A model generated the notes under the pieces. The model was not told the DNA's origin and searched no databases. It saw only the letters and a list, made by a program, of their open reading frames with translations. A DNA stretch of 64,000 bases, from contig NZ_NJGV01000013.1 in NCBI RefSeq assembly GCF_002213425.1, positions 62,001-126,000 of the forward strand, written 5' to 3'. Positions 23,430 through 32,376 of the stretch are shown one piece after another. Source of the DNA: Herbaspirillum aquaticum (GTDB lineage: Bacteria > Pseudomonadota > Gammaproteobacteria > Burkholderiales > Burkholderiaceae_D). The number at the start of each line of letters is the position of its first letter. Position 1 is the first letter of the stretch. The position numbers were made by a program, and so were the translations under genes.

Positions 23430-24680
23430 TCATTCCGAGGCGGGCTTGCCCTTGGCCGGTTTGGGATAGACCTTCAGCACATCGATGGGCTGGGCATACG
23501 GCGAACTCCAGGTCTGCTCATGCAAGGCCGCCACGCGGTGTGCCATGGCGGCGTCGTGCAGCACCACTTCGAGGTTGCGCGAGTTGTCCAGGTAGCCGCC
23601 GGCCCAGTTGCTGGTGCCGACCCAGGCCACCTTGCCATCGATGCTCATGGCCTTGGTGTGGATCACCCGGGCGAAGGGGATGAAACCGCTGCTGGCCTGC
23701 GGCAGGGTCACGATGCGGATCTCCACGTTGGGCAGCAGCGCCAGGCTTTGCAGGTAGCGGATGGCCGGTGCCTCGGTGTTCCAGTTGGAGACCATCAGCT
23801 TGATCTTCACGCCCCGCGTGGCCGCTGCGCGCAGGGCATCATCGATGACGGCGTAATAGGGGCGGGTGTGGTTGGGGCCGTAGGAAAGCGGCGCGTAGTC
23901 CAGCAACTGCACCCGCACTTCCTGTTGTGCCGCCCCGATCAGGCGTACCAGTTCGCTTTGTGAATCGCCCACGCCGGGCGGATTGTAGGCATTCGGGCTG
24001 GCCACCAGGTAGTTGCCGCGCGCCACATCGGCCGGGACCACGCTGCGGTTGGTCATGACCGGGGTTTGCCCGGCGGCGATGGCCGCCTGCGCCGCCCAGT
24101 CGATCTCGAAGATGGCCTGCACCTGCCCCGCCACGGCCGGGTCGGTGATCTTCAATCCGGTTTCATGGATGTGCGAGAACGACCGCCAGTCGAAGTTCTG
24201 GCTGCCCACATAGGCGCTGCGGCCATCGACGGCGAAATACTTGGCGTGGATGATGCCGTTGCCGGTCATGCGGGAATAATCGATCTGGCGGAACTCCAGG
24301 TTGGGGATGCGCTTGAGCTTCTCGATGGTGGCCGGGACCGAGGCGAACTCGCCCTTCTTTTCCATCAGGAAGCGGATCTTCACGCCGCGCCGTCCTGCGG
24401 CCTCCAGGTGCGCCATGATGTCGTCCAGCGCCTCGCCGTCCTGCCCGGCCACGTAGAACTGGCCGAACACGATCTCGCGCTGCGCACTGTCGAACATCTC
24501 CTTCCACACCACGGCCGCATCGCGCAAGTCGGGCGTGGCCAGCGCGGTCTCGCGGGGGACGGTATGGACCAGCTCGAAGCCCGGGATGGCGAATTCGGCC
24601 CGGACCGGTGTGGCCAGCGAAACAACCAGCCCGAAGGCGGCGGCCAGACGAAGCAGGAGACGGCGTGGTGCGAGGATCAT
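23430..24680 (-). CDS. Secreted phospholipase D-family protein
   Basis: A 416-residue protein with two HKD active-site motifs: H145/K147/D152 in HAKYFAVDGRSAYVGS and H341/K343/D348 in HTKAMSIDGKVAWVG. A signal peptide of about 28 residues ending PVRAEF predicts a periplasmic or extracellular location. PLD-family enzymes hydrolyse or transfer phosphodiester bonds in phospholipids or nucleic acids. It is last in an operon with exbD, tonB, a TonB-dependent receptor and exbB, 31 bases after exbB. The context suggests release of a phospho-compound that the receptor imports; this is inference. A bulged GC hairpin (23395-23421) follows. Confidence 0.9.
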   Translation of the reverse strand: MILAPRRLLLRLAAAFGLVVSLATPVRAEFAIPGFELVHTVPRETALATPDLRDAAVVWKEMFDSAQREIVFGQFYVAGQDGEALDDIMAHLEAAGRRGVKIRFLMEKKGEFASVPATIEKLKRIPNLEFRQIDYSRMTGNGIIHAKYFAVDGRSAYVGSQNFDWRSFSHIHETGLKITDPAVAGQVQAIFEIDWAAQAAIAAGQTPVMTNRSVVPADVARGNYLVASPNAYNPPGVGDSQSELVRLIGAAQQEVRVQLLDYAPLSYGPNHTRPYYAVIDDALRAAATRGVKIKLMVSNWNTEAPAIRYLQSLALLPNVEIRIVTLPQASSGFIPFARVIHTKAMSIDGKVAWVGTSNWAGGYLDNSRNLEVVLHDAAMAHRVAALHEQTWSSPYAQPIDVLKVYPKPAKGKPASE

Positions 24681-24711
24681 GATGTCGGCAAGGGAGAAGT
24701 CAGTGTTGCGC

Positions 24712-25356
24712 TCAGGCGATGTGCAGCTTGCCCTGCGGTTGCGGGCTATGTTGCGGCTGCTGGTTCAGGCGGCCGACGCAGGCGCGCAGCATCAGGACCT
24801 TCAGGTGATCGTTGATGCGCTCGATGCGTTCCTGGAACAGGTTGAAGAAGAACATGCCGACCACCGCGATGCCGATGCCCAGTGCCGTCGCATAGAGCGC
24901 CGTGCCGATGCCCTGCGATACCTGGCCCGGATCGGATACGCCCGAGACCGCCAGTGCCTTGAAGGTGTCGATGATGCCCAGGATCGTGCCCAGCAAGCCC
25001 AGCAGGGGCGCGGCCGTCACGATGGTATCGAGGATCCACAGGCGCTGCTGCACTTCGCCGCGTTTGGCAATGTAGACCGACTCGCTGAAATCTTCCAGGT
25101 CCTTCTCGGTATGCAGGTGATGCTTCTCGGCCAGGATGTCCGACACCAGTGCCAGCGGCAGGCTGGGGCGGGATGTCAGCTCGGCCGGCAGTTCCTCCAG
25201 GTGCTGCACCGCGTGCGTCATGGCGCGCTCCAGGCCGGTGGCCTGGCGCATGGTGTAGCCGAAGAACAGGCCGCGTTCGACGATGACGAAAATGGCCAGC
25301 GCCGCGCAGGCGTACATCAGGTAGAAGGCCAGTTCGTGGAGTAATTGCATGTTCAT
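24712..25356 (-). CDS. exbB: ExbB-type proton channel (MotA/TolQ/ExbB family)
   Basis: A 214-residue inner-membrane protein with three predicted segments: an N-terminal one (LAFYLMYACAALAIFVIVERG) and two in the C-terminal half (LLGLLGTILGIIDTF and GIGIAVVGMFFFNLF). With ExbD it forms the proton-driven motor that energises TonB. It is separated from exbD in the operon by tonB and the receptor gene, an unusual order. A strong hairpin lies between the receptor gene and this one. Two close ATG codons are possible starts. Confidence 0.92.
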   Translation of the reverse strand: MNMQLLHELAFYLMYACAALAIFVIVERGLFFGYTMRQATGLERAMTHAVQHLEELPAELTSRPSLPLALVSDILAEKHHLHTEKDLEDFSESVYIAKRGEVQQRLWILDTIVTAAPLLGLLGTILGIIDTFKALAVSGVSDPGQVSQGIGTALYATALGIGIAVVGMFFFNLFQERIERINDHLKVLMLRACVGRLNQQPQHSPQPQGKLHIA

Positions 25357-25377
25357 GCTTGCCTCTCTTGCAGTGAG

Positions 25378-25416
25378 GGGCGGCCCGTGTTGCTGGTGTG
25401 CAGGTGCGGGCCGCCC
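25378..25416 (-). promoter_or_regulatory. Intercistronic hairpin between receptor and exbB
   Basis: A perfect 10-bp stem GGGCGGCCCG/CGGGCCGCCC (25378-25387 with 25407-25416) with a 19-base loop starts 14 bases after the receptor stop. No T tract follows, so a message-stabilising or partial-termination role is more likely than full termination. Confidence 0.65.
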
Positions 25417-25430
25417 GGTTCAGGCCGCGA

Positions 25431-27872
25431 TCAGAAATCCGCGGTCAGGGTGACGGTGAAGGTGCGCGGGGCACCGATGTAGAGCGAAGGATCGGTGCCA
25501 GGGATGCCGTTGACCGCCACTGCGTTGGTGGTGAACTGGCTGCCGCTGCCGCCGTTGAGGTTGAGGTACTGCTTGTCGAACAGGTTGTAGACGTTCAGGC
25601 GCACCGTCGGCTTCTTCAACCAGGTGGTGGACGCGAAGGTCATGCCGGCACCGGCGTTGAAGAGGGTGTAGCCACCCAGTGCATCGTCGTTGACCAGCGT
25701 GGTGTAGCGGCGACCGGTGTACTTGGCCTGGCCGAACACGTACCAGCCATCCTGTTGATATTGCAGCGACAGGCCCGACAGCCAGTTCGGCGTATCCGGG
25801 AACTCGCGGCCGGAGGTCGGCAGGAACTGGGTCGAGCCGTTGCGCAGGTCCTGCTTCATCTTGCTCTTGATGTAGGACAGCGAACCGTACATCGACAGGT
25901 TGCGCGTGAAGGCGTAGCCGGTTTCCAGTTCCAGGCCGTGCGAGCTGGCGTCGCCGACGTTGTAGTCGGTCTTGTTGTTGGTGCTCGGGTTGTAGGCGCT
26001 GGCGATGCGGTTGTGATAATCGATGTAGAACAGCGAACCCGAGGCCATCCACTTCTCGGTGTTGTAGCGGTAGCCGAGGTCGTAGTTCCAGGAGGTCTCC
26101 TTGTCCACCGGGACTTCGCGCTGGGTGGCGCCGACCAGCTGGCCGTTGACGATGGTGCCGCCCGAGAGCAGGCCGAAGTAGGAGAAGTTGCCCGGTGCCT
26201 TGAAGTTCTTGGCGGCGTTGAAGAACACCGACTGCTTCTCATCGAGCTGGAAGCGCACGCCCAGGCTGGGCAGGAAGTCGGCGTAGTTCTTCTTGACCTT
26301 GTAGAAGCCGGCGCTGGAATAGCTGTTGGTGCCGCTGGTGGAGCCGGTGCTCGGGTAGTTGGTGAAGTCGCGGTCGATGGAGGAGTAGCGGCCGCCGACT
26401 TGCACGTTGAGCTTGTCGTTCATCATGCTGATGCTGTCCTGCAGGAAGATCGACTGCGCCGTGCTGACGGTCATGGTGTCGCGGTACTGCAGGAAGGAGC
26501 CATCGGCATTGCGCAGCCACAGGTCGGAGCTGTCCTGCCACAGGTCGGCGATGTTGCCGTTGTTGTCCACGCGGCTGAAGGGACCGGTTTGCTGGTGGCG
26601 TGCGCGCTCGACCCAGTAGCCGGCCAGGATGCGGTGGTTGTCCAGCTGCTGGTTGAACTTGAAGGTCACGCCCGGACGATAGGTGCGGGTGCGGCTGCCT
26701 TCGTAGGCGTAGACGGTATCGAGACGGTCGCCGTCGCCGTTGATGTCGCGTGCGCCGCCACCGAGCTGGCTGGCACCGGACACGCCGCCCTCACGCACGG
26801 TCTGCAGCTGGTTGCCGCCGGTGCCGAAGCCGTACCAGAAATAGGGATCGACATCCAGGCTGGAAGTCGGGCTCAGCTGGAAGTGCGCATTGATGGTGCC
26901 CAGCCAGTTCTCGAAGGGATTGAGGTTGTAGGCGTAATACGCGTTGTTGGCGATGTTGGCCGCCACGTTGGGCGCATAGGTGGTGTCGTTCTGGGCGGTA
27001 CCGGCCACCGCAGGCTGGTGCTGCGGCACGGTGCTGCCGAAGTCGGCATTGCGGCCCAGCTGGGCGATCTGGGTCTTGGTCAGCGAACGGTAGTTGTTGT
27101 TGAGCTGGCGGTTGTAGAGCAGGTTGGCGTTGATGAAGCTGCCCTGGCCCAGGTCGAAGTTGGTGCCGATGTCGACGTGATCCTTGATGGCGCCGCCCGG
27201 ACCCTTGAACTTGTCGGCGGTGGTCTTCGAGTACGAGATGAAGAACTTGAATTTGTTGTCCAGCAGCTTGCCCGAATCGAAGCGCACATAGCGCTTCCAC
27301 AGGCTGTTGGAGCCGAAGGCATTGGTCACGCGGATACGCTGCTGGTCTTCCGGTGCGCAGAAGGTCATGCCGATGTTGCCGCCGGTGGCGCCCACGTGCG
27401 GGGCTTCGGTATCGGTCGAGCCCTGGGTCACGAAGACGTTGCACAGGTTGTCAGGCTCGGTGTACTCCTGCGGATACACCGCGAAGTTGCCGGAGTCGTT
27501 GACCGGCGCACCATTGATGGTGAAGCCCAGCTGGTCGCTGTTGAAGCCGCGCACGCGGATGTTGCCGCCGAACAGGCCCGAGCCGTCGTTGTCGTAGGTG
27601 TTCACGCCCGGCAGCAGGTTGATCATCTGGTAGGGCGTGCCGGTGGGCGATTGCTTCTCGATGTAGTCACGGTTGACCGAGCTGCGCGCCTTGGGCGAAT
27701 CCTCGGCCTGGATCAGGCCGGTGGCCGCGGCAGTACCGGCACTGGCGCTGCCGCCGCCCTGCACGGTCACGGTGCCGATGTCGGTGGTGGTTTGGGCAAA
27801 GGCAAAGGCCGGTGCCCCTGCCATGAAAAGCCCGGATATCAGCAAGGACAGCCGGGTGAGTTTGCATTGCAT
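25431..27872 (-). CDS. TonB-dependent outer-membrane receptor
   Basis: A 813-residue outer-membrane active transporter. A signal peptide ends near AFAFAQ, then a TonB-box-like start (TDIGTVTVQGGG), a plug domain (about 60-180 with IRVRGFNSDQLGFTINGAPV) and a 22-strand barrel ending in a terminal aromatic (TADF). Two cysteines about 26 residues apart in the plug region could form a disulphide. It lies between tonB and exbB in one operon, so it has its own dedicated energising system. The partner phospholipase D-type protein suggests a phosphate- or lipid-linked ligand; I see no Fur box, so iron uptake is not supported by sequence. Confidence 0.93.
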   Translation of the reverse strand: MQCKLTRLSLLISGLFMAGAPAFAFAQTTTDIGTVTVQGGGSASAGTAAATGLIQAEDSPKARSSVNRDYIEKQSPTGTPYQMINLLPGVNTYDNDGSGLFGGNIRVRGFNSDQLGFTINGAPVNDSGNFAVYPQEYTEPDNLCNVFVTQGSTDTEAPHVGATGGNIGMTFCAPEDQQRIRVTNAFGSNSLWKRYVRFDSGKLLDNKFKFFISYSKTTADKFKGPGGAIKDHVDIGTNFDLGQGSFINANLLYNRQLNNNYRSLTKTQIAQLGRNADFGSTVPQHQPAVAGTAQNDTTYAPNVAANIANNAYYAYNLNPFENWLGTINAHFQLSPTSSLDVDPYFWYGFGTGGNQLQTVREGGVSGASQLGGGARDINGDGDRLDTVYAYEGSRTRTYRPGVTFKFNQQLDNHRILAGYWVERARHQQTGPFSRVDNNGNIADLWQDSSDLWLRNADGSFLQYRDTMTVSTAQSIFLQDSISMMNDKLNVQVGGRYSSIDRDFTNYPSTGSTSGTNSYSSAGFYKVKKNYADFLPSLGVRFQLDEKQSVFFNAAKNFKAPGNFSYFGLLSGGTIVNGQLVGATQREVPVDKETSWNYDLGYRYNTEKWMASGSLFYIDYHNRIASAYNPSTNNKTDYNVGDASSHGLELETGYAFTRNLSMYGSLSYIKSKMKQDLRNGSTQFLPTSGREFPDTPNWLSGLSLQYQQDGWYVFGQAKYTGRRYTTLVNDDALGGYTLFNAGAGMTFASTTWLKKPTVRLNVYNLFDKQYLNLNGGSGSQFTTNAVAVNGIPGTDPSLYIGAPRTFTVTLTADF

Positions 27873-27953
27873 GTCGTGTTCCCCTGGGTTTGTTGGACTG
27901 CTGTTGAAATCGTTGCTGCCGGTGCGCGGCCCCGTATCTGGCGGAGCGCCGCG

Positions 27954-28676
27954 TCAGACGGGAATGAATTCCAGGTCGGCGGTAAACCGGTGCGTGCTCT
28001 CGCCCTTGTAGCTCTCTTCCGGGAAGGGCGCGAAGGCGGCGCGGTTGATGGTCTTGCGGGCGGCATCATCGAGCAGCATGGAGTTCGATGAACTCTCGAT
28101 GCCGCTGTCGACCACGCTGCCGTCGCGCTTCAACACGAACCACATGCGCACCTTGCCTTGCGGGCGCAAGGTGCTGGCCTCGCGTCCGGTCGGATAGCGC
28201 TTGATGCTGTTGAGATGCGCGCGCAGCTGGCCCACGTAGGTCTGTTCGATATTGGCCGTGTTGGCCGGTGGCGGCGACGGTGGCGCTACCGGTGCGGATT
28301 GCACCGGAGGGGTGGCCGGGGCGCTGGGTTGCGGCGGCGTGGCTGGCAGGATCGGTGCGTTTGCCGAGGGCGGGGCCGGGTCAACCGGTGCTGGCGCCTG
28401 CTTGACCGGGGCCGGTTTGGCCACGGGCTTGGGCGCTTCCTGTTTCTTCGGCGGCTCTACGGGTTTGGGTTGCGGTTCCACTTGCGGCTTGGGCTGCGGT
28501 GGTGGTGGTGGTGGCACTTCCATCAGCGAGATCTGGACCGGCTGCGGGTCTTCCTTGCGCTGCAATTCGGTGGCCTTTTGCACGCCGGCCAGGATCAGCA
28601 CGGCCAGCACCACCAGCGAGGGCAGCGTGGCCAGCGGTTCGCGCAAACGGAAGAGGGCGGGAGCGTTCATCATCAC
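27954..28676 (-). CDS. tonB: TonB energy-transducing protein
   Basis: A 240-residue periplasm-spanning protein that passes ExbB-ExbD energy to the receptor. One N-terminal membrane segment (LPSLVVLAVLILAGV) is followed by a Pro/Lys-rich spacer (about residues 55-145, with runs of prolines and PKP repeats) and a C-terminal TonB domain (about 155-240; QLRAHLNSIKRYPTGREA, then GKVRMWFVLKRDGSV). The start overlaps the exbD stop by four bases, so translation is coupled. Three consecutive ATG codons make the exact start uncertain. Confidence 0.94.
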   Translation of the reverse strand: MMMNAPALFRLREPLATLPSLVVLAVLILAGVQKATELQRKEDPQPVQISLMEVPPPPPPQPKPQVEPQPKPVEPPKKQEAPKPVAKPAPVKQAPAPVDPAPPSANAPILPATPPQPSAPATPPVQSAPVAPPSPPPANTANIEQTYVGQLRAHLNSIKRYPTGREASTLRPQGKVRMWFVLKRDGSVVDSGIESSSNSMLLDDAARKTINRAAFAPFPEESYKGESTHRFTADLEFIPV

Positions 28677-29080
28677 TGCTTGCGGGTGGCAATCGAGATG
28701 GAGTCGAAGCCGCCCTTCTTGAGCGTATCCATCACGTCGACCAGGCGCTGCACTTCCACGCCACGGTCACTGTTGATGATGAGGTTGAGTTTTTCGCCTT
28801 CCTTGCGCAGCTTGTCCAGGCGCGCGGTGAGCGCGTCCAGGGTGGTGTTCTCGCCATCGACCTGGATCACGTCGTCCTTGGCGATGGTGATGACGGCCTT
28901 GGTCTGGGGCTTCAGGTCCTGTGCGGTGGAGGAGCTGGGCAGCTGGGTTTTCAGGCCCAGGGCCGGAATCACGTTCAGGCTGATCAGCACGAAGAAGACC
29001 AGCAGGAACATCATCACATCGATCATCGGGATGATCTCGACGCGGGCCTTTCGTTTCTTGGGTTCGTCCCAACTGCGCAT
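28673..29080 (-). CDS. exbD: ExbD-type biopolymer transport protein
   Basis: A 135-residue inner-membrane protein with one membrane segment (IDVMMFLLVFFVLISLNV) carrying the essential proton-binding aspartate, and a periplasmic domain. It pairs with ExbB to drive TonB. First gene of the operon exbD-tonB-receptor-exbB-phospholipase D. The upstream 204 bases contain an AT-rich inverted repeat but no convincing Fur or Pho box. Confidence 0.94.
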   Translation of the reverse strand: MRSWDEPKKRKARVEIIPMIDVMMFLLVFFVLISLNVIPALGLKTQLPSSSTAQDLKPQTKAVITIAKDDVIQVDGENTTLDALTARLDKLRKEGEKLNLIINSDRGVEVQRLVDVMDTLKKGGFDSISIATRKQ

Positions 29081-29116
29081 GCCAACCTCCTCGAAGCTTC
29101 GTTATACGATTTGTAG

Positions 29117-29135
29117 CGCTATAGTTTTTATAGCG
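29117..29135. promoter_or_regulatory. Inverted repeat upstream of exbD
   Basis: CGCTATA-N5-TATAGCG lies 37 bases before the exbD start. It could be an operator of the TonB operon or overlap its promoter. No regulator gene is adjacent, so the binder is unknown. Confidence 0.45.
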
Positions 29136-29284
29136 ATGCGCAGCGTAGCGAGGAAATATGTCGGGCGTATTACACCATGCAGGTTGGTGTTAACCGGCGT
29201 GAAGAAAATGTTGCTTCAAGTGACCCGTAAGCCGGTCTCTGTCGCAGGAGTTGACGCCTGTCGGCGACAGCATGCGCCCTGCGA

Positions 29285-29863
29285 TCAGCGGCGCGGCAGC
29301 GGCATGCGGGGTAGCAGCGACAGCAGCAGCTTGCACAGGTAGACCACGATCAGCGAGCCCGAGAGGTCGCCGATGGACATGACGATGAGGCCGCTCCAGA
29401 AATCCGGATAGACCCCGCGCATGACGAACCAGATCAGCTGGAACAGTGGATTGGAAAGCGCATAGAGCAGGATGCAGGCCATGAGCCGGGTGGTGTTGAG
29501 GTTGGCCAGGTTGCGCCCCAGGTCCATGCCGGAGAGGGTGAGGCGGTAGGCCAGGTAGGGTGCCCCGGCCGAGATCAGGCAATAGCCGGCGGCGGCGATG
29601 AGGTCATGCGGGAACAGCTGGTAAGTGGCCGCCGTGGCCAGCGAGCCGACCAGCAGCCCCACGCAGCCGGCCTCGGCAAAGAGCAGGGTGCAGATCAGGC
29701 GTACCCCGGCCGGCAGGTAGATCCAGGCGATGCCCTCGGTGAACTGGGTGCGACGGAACAGCCATTCATTGATGGAATAGAACAGGAAATAGCACAGCGC
29801 CGTGCCGGCGATGGCGGCCAGGTGGGTGCGCAGGACGGCAGGGTGGTCGGATGAGGCTGGCAT
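29285..29863 (-). CDS. Integral membrane protein, MASE1-like
   Basis: A 192-residue, highly hydrophobic protein with five to six predicted membrane segments, including GTALCYFLFYSINEWLF, GIAWIYLPAGVRLICTLLFA and LMACILLYALSNPLF. The pattern resembles the MASE1 membrane sensor region of signalling proteins, but no output domain is attached. It is alone on its strand, 204 bases upstream of exbD in the same direction. Function unknown. Confidence 0.75.
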   Translation of the reverse strand: MPASSDHPAVLRTHLAAIAGTALCYFLFYSINEWLFRRTQFTEGIAWIYLPAGVRLICTLLFAEAGCVGLLVGSLATAATYQLFPHDLIAAAGYCLISAGAPYLAYRLTLSGMDLGRNLANLNTTRLMACILLYALSNPLFQLIWFVMRGVYPDFWSGLIVMSIGDLSGSLIVVYLCKLLLSLLPRMPLPRR

Positions 29864-30019
29864 GGCGGGGCGGCTGGGACATGCGGAACGGCGCGTATGT
29901 TACCCAATGCGGCGGTGCGCCGCACTTCAACAATTTTCAGCAGTGTGGCGCGCAAGCCTCGCCAATCGGCGCGCAAACGGTCGCGCCGGCGGCATTGCTG
30001 CCGGTCAAGGCGGTAAAGA

Positions 30020-30049
30020 TTGCACTTTCAGCCGGGCCCGGCGTATGAT
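30020..30049 (+). promoter_or_regulatory. Candidate sigma-70 promoter
   Basis: TTGCAC (30020-30025) and TATGAT (30044-30049) are 18 bases apart and would start transcription about 90 bases before the winged-helix regulator gene at 30149. Confidence 0.6.
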
Positions 30050-30148
30050 TCGCTATCAATTCTGGAACAATGTCGCGCGCGCGTGTTACGCGCAGTACGT
30101 ACCAGGCAGGTTCCGGACTTGCACCACAACAACCAACACCATCGCCAT

Positions 30149-30505
30149 ATGGGTAAAAACAAGCGGCCGGCGGATATCTACCTGAGATTTCTGCAACTGG
30201 CCGAAGCACTGCGGGGATTGCCGTCACTGGCCACGCTGGATCCGCTCGAAGACCGGATCCTGGCCTTCATCGCCCGCGCCGGCCAGGACCAGCAGCGGCT
30301 GTCGGTGCGCGACCTGATGGCGCAAAGCGAATTCGGTTCGCCCGCGATGCTGCATGCACGCCTCAAATCCATGCGCGAGAAGGGCTGGATCGTGCTGGCC
30401 GATACCGAGGATCCGCGCCGCAAGCAGGTCGAACTGAGCCAGGCTGCCTGGCTGCATTTCGACAAGCTCTCCAAGTGCCTGGTCCAGGCCACGCGCGACA
30501 AGTAA
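30149..30505 (+). CDS. Small winged-helix regulator, MarR-like
   Basis: A 118-residue protein with a winged-helix region: DLMAQSEFGSPAMLHARLKS as the recognition part and GWIVLADTEDPRRKQVELSQ as the wing. It resembles the core of MarR-type regulators without the usual long dimerisation helices. The ATG at 30149 (MGKNKRPADIYL) is preferred to an upstream in-frame start because the protein-like region begins here; no clear ribosome site is seen. Target unknown; the next gene, a CDP-diacylglycerol pyrophosphatase, is 85 bases downstream on the same strand. Confidence 0.75.
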   Translation: MGKNKRPADIYLRFLQLAEALRGLPSLATLDPLEDRILAFIARAGQDQQRLSVRDLMAQSEFGSPAMLHARLKSMREKGWIVLADTEDPRRKQVELSQAAWLHFDKLSKCLVQATRDK

Positions 30506-30590
30506 TCCCTCACGCCCCCACGCTGTCATCCTGCGGAAACACCGGCCCGCTACCCTGCTCGGCCTTTGCCCCTTGCTCCGGACGGTTACG

Positions 30591-31346
30591 ATGCGACTGC
30601 TTTCCCGTTTTCCCTCCTGCTTTTCCCTGCTGCTGGGCCTGTGGCTGGCGCTGCCGGCTTCGCCGGCCCAGGCCGCCGATCCCCACAAGCTGTGGGAAAT
30701 CACCAGCCAGCAATGCGTGCCCGGCATGCAGGCTACCGGCCGTCCGCAACCTTGCGTGATGGTCGACCTGGCCCGTGGCTTCGTGGTCCTCAAGGACATC
30801 GTCGGCCCGGCGCAATACCTGCTCATGCCGACCCGGCGGCTCACCGGCATTGAAAGTCCCGCCTTGCTGGAGCCGGATGCACCCAACTACTGGGCCCATG
30901 CCTGGGAACAGCGGGGGCGTGTGGCGCAGGCCCTGGGCCGTCCGCTCACCGATGAACAGCTGGGCGTTGAAATCAATTCGGCAGCCGGCCGTTCGCAATT
31001 GCACCTGCATCTGCACATCGACTGCATGCGCCGCGATGTGGCGGCCAGCCTGGCCGATCACCGGGTTGACCCCTTGCAGCAATGGCTGCCGTGGTATTTC
31101 GAAGGGCATCGCTACTGGGTCATGCGCCTGCCTGCCGATGCCCTGGCACGGCACGATCCCTTCAAGCTCGCCGCTGCCCGCAGTGCCTATGCGGCCGACA
31201 ACATGGCCTCGCAGTCACTGCTGCTGACCGGCGCGCGGTTTGCTGATGGCAGCACCGGCTTCTTCCTGGTCAACATGCCGGTCAATTTCGACCGCGAGGA
31301 GCAGGGCAGTGCCGAGGTGCTGATGGATCACGACTGCCGCTGGTAG
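30591..31346 (+). CDS. cdh: CDP-diacylglycerol pyrophosphatase
   Basis: Hydrolyses CDP-diacylglycerol to CMP and phosphatidate. The 251-residue protein matches the usual Cdh length. An N-terminal signal or membrane-anchor segment (FSLLLGLWLALPASPAQAA) places it at the periplasmic side. The domain is HIT-like, with the histidine-triad motif QLHLHLHIDC around residue 141. The ATG at 30591 is chosen over an upstream TTG. It lies 1.5 kb from the TonB operon that encodes a phospholipase D-type protein, so two phospholipid-related hydrolases are close together, though on opposite strands. Confidence 0.9.
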   Translation: MRLLSRFPSCFSLLLGLWLALPASPAQAADPHKLWEITSQQCVPGMQATGRPQPCVMVDLARGFVVLKDIVGPAQYLLMPTRRLTGIESPALLEPDAPNYWAHAWEQRGRVAQALGRPLTDEQLGVEINSAAGRSQLHLHLHIDCMRRDVAASLADHRVDPLQQWLPWYFEGHRYWVMRLPADALARHDPFKLAAARSAYAADNMASQSLLLTGARFADGSTGFFLVNMPVNFDREEQGSAEVLMDHDCRW

Positions 31347-31356
31347 GCCTGCGCCA

Positions 31357-32247
31357 TCACTGGGCAAATTCGCGCACCAGCGTATCGAACACCAGCCGCA
31401 GGCGCGGCGGTACCGGGCCGCGCTGCGGGCGGTAGAGGTACATGTCCCAGGGATCGGGTTCGTGGTCGGTCATGACTGGCACAAGGCGCCCGGCCGCGAT
31501 GTCGTCCTCGCACAGGAAACCGGCAATCTGGCCGATGGCCACGCCGCTTCTGACCAACAGGTATTCACCCTCGGAATCATCGCAGAGAAAGCGTGCGTGA
31601 TCGGCCATCCACTGCTGCTCCTGCGCGAACAGCCAGGGCCAGGGCCGGCCCGTGCCCCGGTCCAGCATGGCCGTGCAGGGCAGGGCGCGCAGGGCCTCGG
31701 TATCCTCCGGGATGCCATGGCGGCGCAGGAAGCGCGGCGTGGCCACCACATGAAAGCGCACCTTGCCCAGGCGCCGCACCACGAAGCGGTTATCCGGCAC
31801 GGTGCCCACGCGGATGCCGATGTCGATCTTCTCTCCCACCACGTCGGCGCGCTGATCGGTCAGGCGCAGGTCGAAACGCAAGCCGGGATGGGCCTGCGCC
31901 AATCGTTCGACGATGGGCAGCAGGCGGCTGCGTCCCAGCGCCGACGGTGCTGCCAGGCGCACCAGTCCGCTCATCTCGTCGGCCGGGCTGGCGGCTTCCG
32001 TCTCGAAGAGCCCATCCAGGTCGCGCAAGCTGGCCCGGGCGCGTTCGGCCAGGGCCTCGCCAAAGCTGGTGATGCGCACCTGGCGCGTATTGCGATGGAA
32101 CAGCATCTCGCCTTGCAGGCGCTCCAGTTTCTGGATGGCGCGGGTGACCGCTTGCGGCGAAATGCCGAGCCGGATGGCGGCGTCCTTGAAGCTGCCGGTA
32201 TCGGCGGCAGCGCAGAAGATGCGCAGCATCTCCAGTCGGTTGAGCAT
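31357..32247 (-). CDS. LysR-family regulator
   Basis: A 296-residue LysR-type regulator. The start MLNRLEMLRIFCAAADTGSF leads into the winged helix-turn-helix (AIRLGISPQAVTRAIQKLE). It belongs to the large subgroup whose members often regulate a divergent oxidoreductase. Here an SDR gene is divergent, 130 bases away, and the shared region carries two overlapping inverted repeats of ATTCC/GGAAT type. The ligand is unknown. Confidence 0.92.
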   Translation of the reverse strand: MLNRLEMLRIFCAAADTGSFKDAAIRLGISPQAVTRAIQKLERLQGEMLFHRNTRQVRITSFGEALAERARASLRDLDGLFETEAASPADEMSGLVRLAAPSALGRSRLLPIVERLAQAHPGLRFDLRLTDQRADVVGEKIDIGIRVGTVPDNRFVVRRLGKVRFHVVATPRFLRRHGIPEDTEALRALPCTAMLDRGTGRPWPWLFAQEQQWMADHARFLCDDSEGEYLLVRSGVAIGQIAGFLCEDDIAAGRLVPVMTDHEPDPWDMYLYRPQRGPVPPRLRLVFDTLVREFAQ

Positions 32248-32251
32248 GATG

Positions 32252-32291
32252 ATTCCTGAAAATGGAATTCTGTAATCTTATCATTTCCATT
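32252..32291. promoter_or_regulatory. LysR binding region between lysR and SDR genes
   Basis: ATTCC-N7-GGAAT (32252-32268) is a T-N11-A-type LysR box beside the regulator start. It overlaps a wider inverted repeat AATGGAA (32261-32267) / TTCCATT (32285-32291). Two overlapping sites suit LysR regulation of both genes. Confidence 0.6.
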
Positions 32292-32376
32292 GTTTGGCAT
32301 AGTGGCGCCACCCATAATCCTTCCATCGACATGCAGCAACGGCCAGCCAACCCCCATCACTGGAAAGGAATTCATC

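Noticed and set aside
25398-28091. A 897-codon open frame on the + strand opposite the TonB receptor gene
   Set aside because: The translation is a monotonous Val/Ala/Gly/His mix with no domain. The opposite strand encodes a complete receptor with signal peptide and plug.
29200-29280. CTGTCG-type repeats upstream of exbD considered as a Pho box
   Set aside because: The copies do not keep the 11-bp direct-repeat spacing or the CTGTCAT core. They also form a short palindrome instead.
29081-29284. Fur box for the TonB operon
   Set aside because: No GATAAT-like or 19-bp Fur palindrome was seen on either strand.
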